Assembly: GCA_032358165.1 (NCBI GenBank)
Contig: JAALGY010000013.1
Coordinates: 124,001-188,000, forward strand
Reading direction: 5' to 3'
DNA length: 64,000 bases
Source of the DNA: Diplosphaera chodatii
Taxonomy: Eukaryota; Chlorophyta; Trebouxiophyceae; Prasiolales; Stichococcaceae
The first letter of the stretch is position 1. Every line of letters starts with the position of its first letter. The position numbers were made by a program, and so were the translations under genes. The notes beneath the pieces are model-generated. The model saw nothing but the letters and a program-made list of their open reading frames with translations. It made no database searches and was not told where the DNA came from. Positions 1-13,700 of the stretch are shown piece after piece.

Positions 1-118
1 GGCATCAGTGAGTGCAACCGCCGCTAGGAAGCAAGCAGCCTTCAGCCTTGTCCCCCGCACATGACGCGCTGACACATGCAGCTGGATTGCGCATGCCTGT
101 TGCTGCCGGCTGGTCGAC

Positions 119-3100
119 CTACCGCTGCTGTCGAACAAACAGGGCGACTTGCGTTGCACAGCCCACATCCGCCTCCGTCGCGACAATGTTGGCATACGTT
201 GGCTGCATCATCTTCAGGATCTCTGGTCGCAGCCGGCCAACACCCTCGAAGTGCACCTGGTAGCCGTGTGCTGCAGCGAGCGGCTGCGCCCAGCCTTGAA
301 ACTGAGCACGCGTCCTGCAAGCACAGCACAACAGTTAGAGCGGCTTCTAGTGCCCACATTCAGGAGCAAATACCACAAGCACAATGTCGTCCTCATGGTC
401 AAGGAAGGGTGTGGACGGAATGCTACACATGATGCAGTTGTTCTGGTTGTTAGGTTGTGATTGGTGATACAGGGACCGCACCACTCGAAGCGGTGATCCC
501 TGTTGCGCAGGCCGTTGTGCAGCAGCAGCTGGCCGCCGCCTGCCGCTGCCAGCACCTACATTACATTGGGCACATGATCCAAGCATCTGTCTGGTAATGA
601 TGCTTTCACATTCTCCCGTCGGCGCCAGCACCTCAGCAGTCAGTACCCCTATTGGCAAAGCACCCACATCATGGAAATAGCCTGGAGGTGTTACCAGGAG
701 GGCAGGTTGTCAGGCTCACTACACTGTATTGCTGACAATATGCATGTTCAGGCTGTATGAATGCTGGACAGGCTAACTGCAATACATCTGTGAACACAAT
801 CGATGCAAGCCACTTCCGACATGCTACCCCTGAACAGCATTGCCATGATGCAGAGTGCATCATGATGCACAACGCTGTGCAGGATGGTCATCAGCGCAGT
901 GGCCTGCACAGGCCCCACCACGCATTGCACCTGAGGTGATGACATGCGGTGCTCGGAACGTCCATCAAACAGCAGATGGCGTCTTCATGCACAATGCTAC
1001 ATTGCACTGGGCCAATGCCAGGCATGCCGTCAGCACGGCAACAGCTTGCAGCTGACATTACAGTGGCATCCGAGTGTGCCTGCTGACATGCTGCTGTGGC
1101 GCACCGGGTTGTACTCGATATTGGGGGTGGTCACGACGGCGATCTTGGGACGCAGGCCACCCAGCAGCGCAGGCCCTGCCGCCGCCAGCGCACCCGAGTC
1201 CAGATGCTCAATGACCTCCACCATGGCTGCTGCGTCTGACCCCTGCAGGTCTCCCCAGTCACCTGCACGCGTCTCAGGCCAGGTTGCACACAAGTTGCCA
1301 CAGGCTTGTTGGTGAAAAGGAAGCTCGGGAGTCAGCACCGTGGTGCCGACTCTGGCATGGAACAGACGCTCTGGCATTCTGGCTTTCGAGCAGGCTGTCG
1401 ACTGCCGCCGAGTCTGTCCCATTTCGTGCTGACACATGAGGCTCTTCGCATCTTCATTAGCGATTTAGAAGTCCCACCGGGCTGCGCCTGGCACATGTCC
1501 GCCAGGATGAGGCCGACCTGCGGCCGCGGCGCCCCCACAGCCTTGGCCAGCTGCTGGTCCAGCTGCGCATCAGAAGCCTCATATTTTACAGACGTACAGC
1601 ATGTCACATCCAAATGTCAGCGCTATGGCATGCAATCTGGTTAGTGTATGGTGCATGTTTTCTGGGCGCAGACGAAGACCGTCTCTGCATACAGCACAGG
1701 TCGTACCAGTCAACAGCGAGGCAGTCAGTTTACACCTCGAGGGTCTTGCGGCCGCGGACAAGGGCGGTTGCAGAGATGTCGATGCCTGTCACCCGGTCCA
1801 GGGCCTCTGCCGCCACCGCATTGTCGGACGCCAGGTGCTGCGACAGCAAGCAGGTTACATTGCCTGGGCAGAGATGATGCACTGATGTGTACAAAGCACC
1901 GATGATCCTGCTGAGGATAACAGCAACGAATCAAACCACAGCAACAGCAGGGCAGCTCAGGGCCGAAGAAGCTCGTCATGTACCACTAAACCCAGCAGAT
2001 AACCTGTCAGCGAGCGCGCGAAAAGCACGGAAAGCATGGGCTGTCAGCAACTGTATCAGGGTCAGCCTCCAGCCCATGCTTTCAACGTGGTGCCGTCGTT
2101 GCTAACAGGGTAGCATGCTTGGTAAACATGCGTCGGACACTGCAAGTCCTTGCTGGCACACCTGGATCAGCTTCCCGTCACCGCAGCCAAGATCAACCAC
2201 GGTCTTTGCTCCCGCTGCCACGGCCAGCGATGCGACCAGCGCATAGCGCTGCGCCGCGGCTGGCGGCGCAAAGAGCGGCCCTGCAGCCAGCATTGGGACT
2301 GCCCTTGATGCGGTACACGCGACCTGCATGGCGTAAGTGGTAGACAAGGCGTTCGTTCGAAATGCTTGGGTACAGTCTGTGTTTGTGTGGGAGTTTCTTC
2401 TGATGTCAACGCATGGGTGATCATAAAGTTAAATTAGCAAATTTGCCCTGATTCTTGGCAGCTGGTGATGTTGATTGTAAGCATGCATGTGCTGTACTCA
2501 GCAGCTGAAGATCGTGGCCCCAGATGCTGAGTCCGGGCCCCGGTGCTGGTATGCAGCAGAAAACATCACGGACATGCATATGATCACTAGCTGCTGCGCA
2601 AACTTCAGATGCTCATGTGCAACAGCAAGAGGGACTCGAAGCACTGGACCTCTGCTCAGAGGTACAGCAAGATGCACAGTGGACTTCTGCACACGAGATT
2701 GCGTGCTTGAACTAGTGGACTTCCCCAGCCAGGTGTCCATACTGCAGCTTGATGTTTTGACTCTGTGATGTGGTCTTTGGTGCATGAGCGCACCTGGAGT
2801 CGGCACAGGCTGCGGCGGCGCAACGTCCAGCAGCCGCAGCGCCAGAGTCCCAGGCAACAGCAACTTCCTGCAGCCGCCTCCGCAGCCGCCGCCTGCTGGC
2901 AGTGCGACTTCGATGCTACAGCGTGCGACGCCGTGCATCGCCACCGCTGCCGCCGCCGCCTCAACCTCTGGCAACACGCCTGCACACCTGGGCATGCTAT
3001 GCTGACGGTGCAGTTTCGATATTCAGTCACCCCTAACGCCACAATAGCAGTGCTGCTGCCGCTATTGCTGCTGCTGCCCAACGCCTATCAACAAGGTAGA

Positions 3101-6100
3101 CCCATCGCACAACAACTGTCATTGCCCGCACAAAGCCTCACCATTTGCCTCCCATTCAAAGGTCAAGCCGTCATGGCGCTCCAGCACCAGCTGCTCGCCG
3201 CCCGCCACAGGGTCTGCTGTAACACTGTACGCCACCTGCAACACGTGGCAGTATCGCTGATTGATGTTGGTCGGTGAACTTAGGTAGCCAACATGACATA
3301 GTCAATTGGCATGTGTGCGTATCTCACACAAGGGCTGGCCATACATGTGTTACTCGAGGTGAGCATTGCCAGTGCATGCGCCTCTTTGCACGTGTGGAAA
3401 AGCAAAGCTGCTGTTGCTACTGCACTGCTGTTAGTCTGGTGCGCACCTTCACCCTGCTGCCCGGCTGAATGGGGCGGTGCAGGCCGCGCCCACCCTGCAG
3501 CACCTGGACGCCTCTGTCAGCTGTCCTGTTCCCACCGGGGACCGCTGCAGCTGTGCCGCTCGAATTGGCTGCACTGGTTGCAGCGACAATGGGATCGGCC
3601 AGGTGCTGATTTCCAGGGGTACCAGGTGCGCCGGGCCTGGGAAATGCTGCGGCCCAGGCGGCTGTGTGCTGCTGCTGCAGGGTGTGCAGTGCCTGCAGCG
3701 CCGCCTGCTGCTCCGCCACACCATCGTCACTGCATGCAAATGCGGAAGCAATCTCATCTGTAGCATGGCAAGATGCAGTGCCGCATGCTATTAGACTGCC
3801 CTATAGCCGTGGTACTGTGTCAAGTGCTCTGCCTAGCCCCGAAATAGGTGGAATCCTTACCTGATGCTTGCTGACATGGTGACTGGGTCGGCTTCCGCAA
3901 AATCTTTTCCTTCTATAGCCGCGACTTTGTGAACTGGCTCGCCGTAGTCTGACGCAGGGCTGCTGCTCGACTTGCGCTTGGAGCCGCATTCTGCAAGCAA
4001 TGGCACCTGGAGCATTAACATCTTTCCTGGACTTCTCTTCAAGGTGAAGTGCTGCTCGTGCATGTGCGTACCTGCTTCAGAAGGCGCCCCCTCGTCTGTT
4101 GCTGCGTCTGACAGCCCCAGGGGGAATGCAGCGCCTGGCAGAGCCACGCCCGGCGTGCTGAGCTCGTCCAGCAGTGCCTTTGGCAGCCGCCCTGGCCACG
4201 CATCGCAGGACCTGAGGCACTCTGGCCACCAATCAGCTTGTGGTACACAAGTAAAGTCTTCAGCCTGCTTGACTATTTACTTGTGTGCTGGTGCTGCACA
4301 GGCGCCCAGAACATCTGACATCACATGCCCAGGAGGCAGCTGGCAACCAGCAAAGCGGGCATGTCATCAGACCGGCTGCCAAGGCTAAACCAGTTGGCAG
4401 GTGCAACCGTGCGGCACAGAGTGAGTGTGCTGTTAGCGACATCCTGTACAGTACCAAGCTTGACTGTGCATCTTAGGAAAGTACACGCAGAAGGCTAATA
4501 AGCAAACTGTTGCACCTGATGTCTGTCGGCAGGCGTGCCACCAGAGATGCGCCCAGGTGGCGGGCGTATAGCTGCGACGGCGCACATGCCGCGGCCGCCG
4601 CCGCGAGCTCCGGCAGCGGGTAGCTGCTGGCGCGCAGCACCGGGTGCGACCGTCGCCGCTCCCCCAGCTACAACCCATAACGGTTTCCTCAGTCAAAACC
4701 CGCTGGCAGTAGCCAGCAGGCGCTCGAAGCACGCCAGGTTTTCTTCCAAGATGGCAGGGGTTGGCGCTGTCTGCCAGATGTCGTTCAGAGCCGGCAATAG
4801 TTGTCAATGTCTGTGCCAGCCGCACCTTGATGACCCAGGGGCGGGGCCGCACCCGGGCCAGCAGCACGTCCCCCCGCACCGCCTTGCCTGCAGACCACCA
4901 GCAAAGGTCAGGATGCCATTTGGTGGGGCAGCAGGAACCCTGGCACACAGCCACCAGCCACAGGTAGGATCTGATCACGCTTCAGGCAGCTGATGACACG
5001 CCGCGTCCTTCATTTGGGGTGCCTTTGCATCTGCCGGTGCACCGAAGTTGTGCACGATGGCAGTACCTCAGGGCTCACGCAAGCCCAGTCAGCAGCAGTT
5101 CAGTTGAGCTGGTCAGGTCCAAGTAAATGCCCTGGGTCGTGTGCACACCTGTGATCCATCCAGCCCTGGCGTTCCACTGCTGCAGTAATTCCCCAATCGC
5201 CGGCAGCGCAGAGTACATGCTGGGGTGCAGCGAGGCGCGTGACGGCCAGCTTGTAGCACCTGGGCTGCCACAGCGTGCATGCAGGGGTGCATTCTGATTG
5301 GTATCTGCTGAGTAAGAGACTGTGATCAAGCGCAGCACTGTTGACTACAATACAGAGGCACTGCAGGGTGCTTGCTCAGGCGGCAACAGGCAGCAGGCCT
5401 GCCTTTGCTGCTTGTACACTTGGTTGTTATGCAAAATCAACTGCGAATGTCAATTGCTAGAGGTGTGGACTTGGGGTGCAGACGCAGTATGCTGCAAGCT
5501 GCAAAAGAGCGCAAGGAGTTTACAAGCTGTGGCCTTGGATCGTCCACTGCCGGCATGTCCCGCGCTTCCTTTGCAGCCTGTCAGTGGCTCATGCACGCCC
5601 AGGGGTTCTGAAACACGAGTCTCGAAGTCACCTTCAGGCACGGGTGCCTCGTTGTGCTTGTCGGCAACTGCTGCGGCCAGGTCCTCGGCGGTGACAGGCT
5701 GTGGATTTGTGAGCCCCTTGATCAACCCCACCAGCGGCTGCTCTTCAGCCTGCGTGATGCTGTACGTCTCACACCTCATGCTGGAAGGTGTGTGCACACA
5801 TCGACCCTTCATGACCTGCTGTGAAACCAACAGCTCGTCACTAAGATTGCATTACCTCGGCAAAGAGGCCTGGGTGCTCGGGTAGTGGGTCTGGCTCTGG
5901 CGGTTGCGTAGTCGGCGGCGGATATCCAAATTGCTGGCACAGGCTGAGCTGCAAGCAGGGAAGAGGCGCTGCTTCACCTGCTCTGTGCAGAGTCATCAGG
6001 GCTCCCCAATTGCTTTTAGGCCCCAACAGCCATCGAATGCAGCTGTTGCGACGTATACAGAATGCAAGATGCCATCTACGAACAAGGAGCACTGTCTTTG

Positions 6101-9100
6101 ACGTGAGCTGCGCCGCATGGCGGTGGATCACACACAGCAGCACGGCAGCTGCTATATGATGCTGCGCACACCAGCAGCTCACGTCAGTACAGCTCTACCT
6201 TCCTGACCCTCAAACATCAATGCACCAGAAGGTTGCAGCACTGGCACACGGTGCAGCTGGCACAGCTGGCTTGCGCTGATGTGCCTGTGATGGTGCTCCT
6301 GTCCAGTGAGATCGCAGGACACGTTCACCTCCAGATCATCAGGTGTCTCCGCGGTGTCGCTGTCGCCGCCTGTGCGGCTGACCCACTCAGCGGCAGCTGT
6401 CCCGTCGTATTCGCCGCGCCCCGCAGCCGCTGCCGCAGCAATGTCCAGGGGCGCCAGCACCCTGTAGCACAGCAGCACCATGCAAGTGAGCACACGACCG
6501 AGAGGGAGTGCGGGTCATGAGCAAGGACTATGTGCAGGTTTCACAATGGCTTGCAATCACATCAGTCAATAGCAGTCATGTGGACGTCACTTGGTTCCTC
6601 AGCACTCCTCCCACTACATTACACTGAACACACTGGCATGCACAACACAACCGGTTCCCAGCTTCAGCATGAACCAGGGATGAAACCTATGCACGAATGT
6701 CATGCACGGATGTCATGGCTGGCATGTGCACTGATCCACAACTGGTTCAGACACACCTGAAGTTGCGGTTGGCGATGCCCCAGTGCCAGACCTGGTCCGG
6801 CTCGCAGCCCAGCGCCGCGGCAATGGCATCCAGGTAGTAGGCGCCGCCATCTAGCCTCACCTCTGTCGGGGGCAAACTGCAGGCGACTGGAAATGTCATC
6901 AGTAGACAACCGTCTGCATAAATTGTGGACGCTACCTTGGGTATAGATGCCTGCAGCGGCCTTTCAGATGTTGCCAGCAGCAAAAGGTGCGACAGAAAGG
7001 TGTCACTAGTGAGTAGCCTACGCAATCAACGGAGCAATGGCTGGTCTGTCCGTAAGTGTAACATGGTTGGTGCCTGTTGGTGCCGACTTTGTTTTGGGGC
7101 TGCTGCTCAGGCTCTCGCTCAGAGCGAGAAGGCAGGAGCAGATTGTCAGCAGTGTGTTCACACTCAAGCTTCGAAGCACTGCGGCATGCAGACGGTAGAC
7201 GCGCTGGGGGACACGGTGTCATCTGAAGGGCAGACACCATGGCAGCAGCGTCGTGCTCCGATTTGCACATAGGAGATGTCAAACCACCAGCACGATGTCA
7301 CGAATCAGGATGCACCTTGTGTCCGCAGGCAGCAGCACAGCAGCCAGGTGGCGTCGCGCCGCCATCTCCAGGCTGGCCTCCAATGCTGCTGAAGCATTGG
7401 TGCTGGCGTTGGGGACGTAGGCCTGCGTCCGCCGCACGACGCTGTAGTCCCCACCCAGCTCCAGAGTGCCACCTGCAGCGCTCCAGACCACGATTGTCGG
7501 CGGCAGCACAGGTGGCGTGCAACTGTTGACAGTGTGATAGAAGCCGTCTCCTGCGCAAGTACATGTTGACTGCGGCCTTGCGCATCTGCCAAACCACTGC
7601 ATGCATTACAACAGCTAGCTGGTGTCGGGTCCACACCATTGCAGGGCATGTCAGAAAAGGGTGGTGAGCTCGAGGCTCAGCACGTTGCTCATCATGGTGA
7701 GCAGCAAGTGCTCTGCACTGATGCTTTCCAAGCCCTCTGACCTTGAACCCAGGTGACATGCAAGATGAGTTGTTCCAGGGCACTACCCCAGATATGCGTC
7801 AACTTGTGGTTTGAAGCCGAATCGGCATGCCGCACGTTGCTACCAAAATGTTGGTATGCAATCGAATGGTTCACCAGCAAGGCCTGAAGCTGCTTGCAGC
7901 TTACCTCGAGAGCATGCTGTTTATCACATACCTGCCAGTGGAGGCTCTGCTGCCAAGCGGCATCGCATCTCGTATAGGTAGTTAGCCTGTGCATACCAGA
8001 ATGCCACCATTCTGTGACTCATAGCAAGTGTGTAAGCAGCCCAAGTTTACATAGGATGGCTCATGATATCTGCGAGATGGCAGCCGCGCACACTTTCCAA
8101 GGGGAAGCAACATGGCAACCTGGTCGTGCTTCAGGGTGGGCAGGTAGCGGCGGCCCCACTGCGACAGCAGCGTGCGCCTCGCTGGCGCCAGGAGGGCGGT
8201 CAGCGGCAGCCACCCATCAGCATAGCGCTGCGCCAGGAGCACCGCCGCCTCCACCTCCGTGTTGCGCCGTACCTCCTGTGAAGTGCAGATGAGGCATACG
8301 AGATCAACCAATGCAACAAGCTAAAGCTGTACAAAGACGGAGTCATGCTACACTGTTGCTTTCTGCACGAATTGGTGTGCAGGTGCTCATATAGATCTGC
8401 GCTGTGCACAGTAGAGGCGCAGCAGGGGTATGTGCACTCTGATGCCATTTTAACATCACAGGCTGTGGGATTATTGGCTGCACATACAGGGGCCAGAACC
8501 TCTGCTTTTCCTGTAATGCATGACATTCACAATTGAGCTACAGGTACCTCATCGGACAGCATGGTGGCCAGCGTCGCCAGCGGCGATTCCTGCACCCGCT
8601 CTGACACCGCATCCTGCGCAGCCTCGAATGCCGGGTGGTCCCTCAGGGCCTCCAATGCCGCCTGCATGTGCAGCACAGCATGTGTGCTGGAGCTTCCCCG
8701 GGCTTGTGTTCAAGCATGCCAACTGATGTTCCCGGCAATGCATGATTCAGTAGGGGAGGAAGTCGGAGCTGCTGGCATTGAACCTGGGAAACCAATGCTG
8801 TCACACACTGGGCTCCAGCAGGTGAAACCCAGCAGGTCCGACTGGCAAGACAAATGTGTAATTCTGTACAGCTAGACAGGCTTGACAGGGTTGCACAGCG
8901 TCTGCAGCTGCGCAGTGCATGCCATGTTATCTTCAGTTCAGTAGGCCTACCTAGGTATGCATTCCCACAGAACTGATTTGTGATGACAGCAAACACCAGA
9001 GGCAAACAACGGATCATTAGAACGTTAGATTATACTCGAGCCAAACCTCGGCAGCGGCGCAGCGAGCAGCCTTGCGCCGTCCGGCCGAGGCGGTGTGCCG

Positions 9101-9488
9101 GTCCCCCGGCACAGGCTGCCCTTCCCACACCGCGTCCGCCAATGTCAGCGTGCATGCGTGCACCTGCGCTGAGGAGATGCATCTGACTGTGGGCCAGTGG
9201 TCAGAGATGCAACGAGTCTGGAGTGTCGACTTCCCTGCACGCATTTGCGCACAGCACCTTGACAGCGTGGCGCTGCTGCCGAAGTCTTTAGCAGCGACTC
9301 GTGAAGTAATGAGACGACACCTGGACCTGGAGACTCGCGGGCACAAGGTTGTCATTGACAACAGGAGATCATGGCGGACGCACCGGGCGGTGCTCTTCAT
9401 CTTCCTCAGTGCCGAACTCGAAGGCCGGCGCTGGTGCACCACAACGACGGTAGAACCCGGTGATCACCTGAACGACTTCACTCATCAT
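119..9488 (-). CDS. HEN1: HEN1-type small RNA 2'-O-methyltransferase (multi-exon)
   Basis: HEN1 methylates the 3'-terminal ribose of miRNAs and siRNAs and so protects them from tailing and decay. Minus-strand exons follow the plant HEN1 order. A dsRBD-like piece near 9050-9170 contains TLTLADAVWEG. La-like and middle segments follow at 8550-8670, 8080-8310, 7300-7560 and 6760-6880 (YYLDAIAAALGCEPDQV). A KSNWG segment lies near 5900-6030 and an FKBP-like segment near 3160-3250 (LQVAYSVTADPVAGGEQL). The methyltransferase has TVVDLGCGDGKLI (2180-2230), GIDISATALVRGRKTLEV (1730-1800), VEVIEHLDSG and VVTTPNIEYN (1110-1230), then LRNRDHRFEW (480-510), which splices in phase to TRAQFQGWA (about 300-325). 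EVIEH supplies metal ligands in this family. The stop codon is at 119-121. The chosen start is a double Met at 9488; an in-frame Met at 9584 is the alternative. Exon joins in the middle third are uncertain. Confidence 0.9.
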
Positions 9489-10095
9489 GTTCCAGGCTGT
9501 TCCAGTGCCAAGAGCACACAGCGGAGCTGCTGGGCATGCTTGCCAGACCTTGCAACACCGTGTGGTATGCAGTGCTGAGCACATTTATTTGTCATCATGG
9601 CAGGTGTCAGCAGGTCTGTGGATCACCTGCTCAGCGCTGGGTTGCGACATCACAACGCTGTAGGCACCCTGCTCGTGTCGATGCCACCTACCAAAGCTCA
9701 GGCTGTGTGCACAACAGCCGTGTAATGCACATTTTGACACCAAGCCTTGTTCGTCACAGAGCAGTCTATGTGATTATCAACGGCGATGTGCTGACCGCAC
9801 AGATTACGGTGGGTCACAGGCACTGAAGGCAAGGGTAGCAGTGTTGCCATGCGTGCTGATTATTCGAGCGACGGGACATCCGAGGTGTGTCTTGGACGGT
9901 AACACTGTAACACTGCAAAACCCTCCCTGTGCATGCATATCTTGCTGCAAATCAGCTTACATGGAGAGCTTCTGCATTCATGCCAGCAACGTTCGGCAAT
10001 GTGCCAGAGGTTCCGAGCTGCGTGCTATGCTGAGACTGCTACACTGGGCCGTGGATGCCGCACTATACAACCCCACATGGTTCCAGGCAGTTCGT
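9489..10095. other. Intergenic, upstream of HEN1
   Basis: This is the 5' flank of HEN1 and the 3' flank of the small charged-protein gene. Only short open frames without recognisable protein features are present. I see no clear TATA box, repeat or RNA gene. Confidence 0.4.
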
Positions 10096-10281
10096 TCATT
10101 TCTTGGTAGCCTCCTCCTCCTCCTTCTCCAGCGCCTTCTCCTTTGCCACCCTGTTCTTCAGCGACATCTCGTCCTTCGGGTCCGTGATCTTGTGTGTCTC
10201 CTTCTTGTCGTGATCCTGCTTTGAGGAGTCGTCCTTGGCCTCCACGCCGGCTGCCTCAGCAAGCTTGTTGATTCCGCTCAT
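10096..10281 (-). CDS. Small lysine/glutamate-rich protein, 61 residues
   Basis: I do not recognise this protein. The frame starting MSGINKLAEAAGVEA is strongly charged, contains KITDPKDEMSLKNR in the middle and ends in an acidic/basic helix (EKALEKEEEEATKK). It has no signal peptide or membrane segment and is probably soluble, partly helical and partly disordered. An in-frame Met at 10362 would add 27 residues of unlike composition, so the start at 10281 is preferred. The gene would be intronless, or this is the last exon of a longer one. The skewed composition with in-frame Met and stop makes it look coded, but no homologue is identified. Confidence 0.5.
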   Translation of the reverse strand: MSGINKLAEAAGVEAKDDSSKQDHDKKETHKITDPKDEMSLKNRVAKEKALEKEEEEATKK

Positions 10282-10770
10282 TCTGATGCTTTCGTATAAG
10301 AAGCGGCGGGTAAATAGCATATACAGGGTGTCAATACGGCGATGTGGCTCAATCCAGTCCACCTCACCCAGTGGACATCGCAGCTGGGTCTAGGTTCATT
10401 GCAGCTTCCCTGCCAGCCCCCCGTTACCGGTTCCAACCCTGCTTGCTCAGTCAAGCTGAGGTGGCACCCCTTCGCCAGCCTGAAGCTCGCCAGGCTCACG
10501 AGTCGGCACTGGTAACCTTATTCAGGCGCCAAAACCGTCAGCCCGCGTGTTAATTGATGTTCGTGTTGGCATAGCAACACCCGTACGCGCTGTAGGCCGA
10601 TCAGATTGCGGGACGCCGGTCACTTGGACACACCGGTGTAACCTGCAAGCACTAGGGTCATCGGCAACAGGGCTGCCATGCAACAGCTGGCGTCCTGTGC
10701 ACTGCAGCAACGCCAGCATGCAACTCTGCAGCTGCAGCCGCAGGCCGGCCACCAAGGTAGCTGAGCTGAC
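10282..10770. other. Intergenic, divergent 5' regions
   Basis: This lies between the minus-strand charged-protein gene and the plus-strand DUF4239 gene, so it probably holds both promoters. The open frames inside have no recognisable content and no clear TATA element was seen. Confidence 0.35.
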
Positions 10771-13700
10771 GTGTTGATGCTTGAAGAACGCCTCGAACAT
10801 GCTTGTTTAAAAAGGCCACGGCCTGTCGTTTCTGTTGAGGTGCTCGACGACATCTTACCACCTCGCCTCTACGCAGTGCATCTCACAGCGAGGCCAGCGC
10901 AGAGGTCTGGGCACTGCGCAGGGTTTTGCTTGGCAGAGACGCCAAGAGCGCTGTCCTCACAGCAGCTCCGGCAGCCCTTCGCAGCCAGCTGGCCGGGCAG
11001 CAGACGGCACGGCGGCACCGGCCTGATCGTGCGGTGTCAGAACGGCAATGGCAGCAGCGGCAATGGCTACAGCAGCAGCAGCAATGGCTACAGCAGCAGC
11101 GGAAATGCTGCAAGCATCGGCATGTTCGCCAACGACAACGGCAAGCAGAAGACGCGGCCCAACAGTGAGAAGCCCACGGGCGTAGGCAGCGACAACGGTT
11201 CCTCCTGGAAGGCGCCGTAAGTTTCTGCTCAGGACTCCCCTTCACTGCCAGGCTTGTACGCCGATTTCCCTGTGCAGCATGTCAACCTGCAAGGGTTTGT
11301 GTGCCAACAATAGCACATGGTGGTTCGGATGCAATACACAGATCGGTTGCTCGACAGGGTGTTGGGCAGCAGCCAGTACACGGGGGTGAAGACGCTGGTC
11401 CGTTACACGCTATTCACGAGCCTCGCGGGCTTCATCGCGTGGCAGGCGCACCCATACCTGCTGGATGCAATTGGCTACGTGCTGGACCTCAACTGGAAAG
11501 AGTGAGTGCGGTGACCAGCATCTGCCTGTGTACTTGTGCTGTTGTGGACGGCCAAACTCCAGGTGAACTTTGGTGCAGGAGTCCAGTCGACAACAGCAGG
11601 CAGCTGCCAGGTGGTGGTACCATGCACACCTGAAAGCATCATGTGACTCTGCATCTCGTGGCTGGCTGCAGGACGTCCGTCACGCCCTTCCAGAACAGCT
11701 TCTTCTCAGTTTTGAGTCTGCTCTTCGCCATCTTCAGCGGCAACAGCATGGGCTTCCTCTATGATGTGAGACCAAAGCAGAGCACCTTCCCCTCTATGGC
11801 CTATGCATTGAATCCTGTGCACATGGCACCCTGCACTGACGTTATGGAGACACCGTCTTTTCCTAAGCGTATTGCTTCCTACACTAAGCCGCATCTGGAC
11901 GCACTTCATCTCTTGCGATGCATGTACACATACACTCACATGCAGCAGGGCCATCGCTTTAGCTTCAAGTCAATGACGCCAGCGTTAAACCCTCCTGCCT
12001 CCTGTCTTTGCCCCGCAGCGGCAGCGCCTCATGGTGCAGCAGTTCTACACGGAGGTCGGCGCGCTGGAGGAGGTCATGGAGGAGGCCGCGTACGCGCTGG
12101 GCGACGAGGCGTACTCGGTGCTCAACCAAGTGCGCAAGTACATCGACCAGGTGGGCATTCCAGTTCACGCTCGATCGATTGAGACTGCGTGAAATCGACG
12201 CTGCAAGATGTGAGTGACACGGAGGGTCGACTGCCGACCAGAATCGGGCGCCAGTGCTCACCCTCTTGGCAGGGAACTGCTTCAGGTTGCTCTTGTGGCG
12301 CAACTGAGGCCGGCCTCTGGTGGTGATCGCAGGAGATCAGGGGACCCAGCAACCAGCTGCCGCCGCTCGAGGACGGCCTGGCACTAAACATCATCCGGTC
12401 CGAGTGCCGCCGCTACAGGTGCATGCTGTCAGATATCAAACCCCGGTTTAGGTTCAGGGGATCTGGCCGCGAAGAGTCCAGATGGCCCTGCACCTACTGC
12501 CACCTTTTCCGGTTGGTGTTGCCCATCGGTTGTTGAAGGGGACGGTGCCATGTGGCAGGGAGATGGGGGCGGAGGTGGACGAGGTGATGTCGGCCACCGG
12601 CCGCCTGGCGGAGGCGCAGTCCATGCGACAGGCGACCTCGCTGCAGGCGCTGCCCTTCGTGCATTGGGCCCTGCTGTACATCATTGCGGTGGGTGGCCCC
12701 TCGGGCTGCAGCCGCTGGTCGTTCACCCCGTGCATGGCTGCCCTGGCAGGAGGTCTTGTGTGGTCAACCTGCAGCGGCAATGCGAGCTGCTGCTGTTCAA
12801 GCGCTGCTTTGCCCAAATGTGTGCAGCACTCTCCCTGTGGCATTGCGGTCATCATCTGACGATGCTAGCTGTCAGCAAGAATTCATGGACGATACAGGGT
12901 TTTGAGCAATTCAGTCCAGCTGTTGTCGTGCGCAGAACACGTTCGTGCTGACGCTGCTGCTGCTGGAGGCGGGCGGCAACTTCAGCGACGAGGGGCGCCA
13001 CGTGTTGTTCTCCGCCACCTCCTCGCTGATGACCTTCGTGCTGATGGTGCGCCGCTGTATCTCCTGGCACGTCACTCAGGGTCTGCGGGAACCCGGTTCA
13101 TGGGGTGCTGGGTGTTCCTTGCAGATGCCTGCAGATACATGGTTGCTCCGAGACGTGTGCGCGGGCTTTCGTTGAACTGACGGCCTTGACGGCCTTTGCC
13201 TTTGCACTGCCCAGGTCATCACTGATCTGTCGGACCCCAGCGAGGGCGTCTACGCAGCCACAGGTGCGCCACCCGGCCGTAACACGATGTTCAGGGCTGC
13301 ACCTTCGTGTCCATCGTGTCCTGCTCACGCTGATCAGTCGAGACGGACATGCCATCATCTGGCACCTCCTCTCACCTTGACGCCTGTCATTGCTGCTCTC
13401 TGTCTTGCCAGCCGCTGCTCACGTTTCTGATCCTTCTGCAGCTGCGATGGAGGAGCGGCTCGGGTACACGCAGCGCATGCTGGCACGCCATCAGAAGACC
13501 ACCATCATCCCGGAGGCCGGCATCGGCAACCAGAACCGCTCCAACAACGCCTACCTCAACCGCAAGCCGGCGGGCCCGGAGTCTGACGACGTGGCCGCGC
13601 ACAACAGTTCCAATGGCACCAGCACTGCCGTGCTGCCGGTGAGGCTTCGCTTCAAATGGTGGTATCTCTCCTGCGAGCCCCTGCCTCTTGAAAGGCTGTA

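Noticed and set aside
11046..11104. CAG/GGC-rich microsatellite as a separate element
   Set aside because: It encodes the Ser/Gly/Asn tract following the presumed transit peptide of the DUF4239 protein, so it is explained as coding low complexity.
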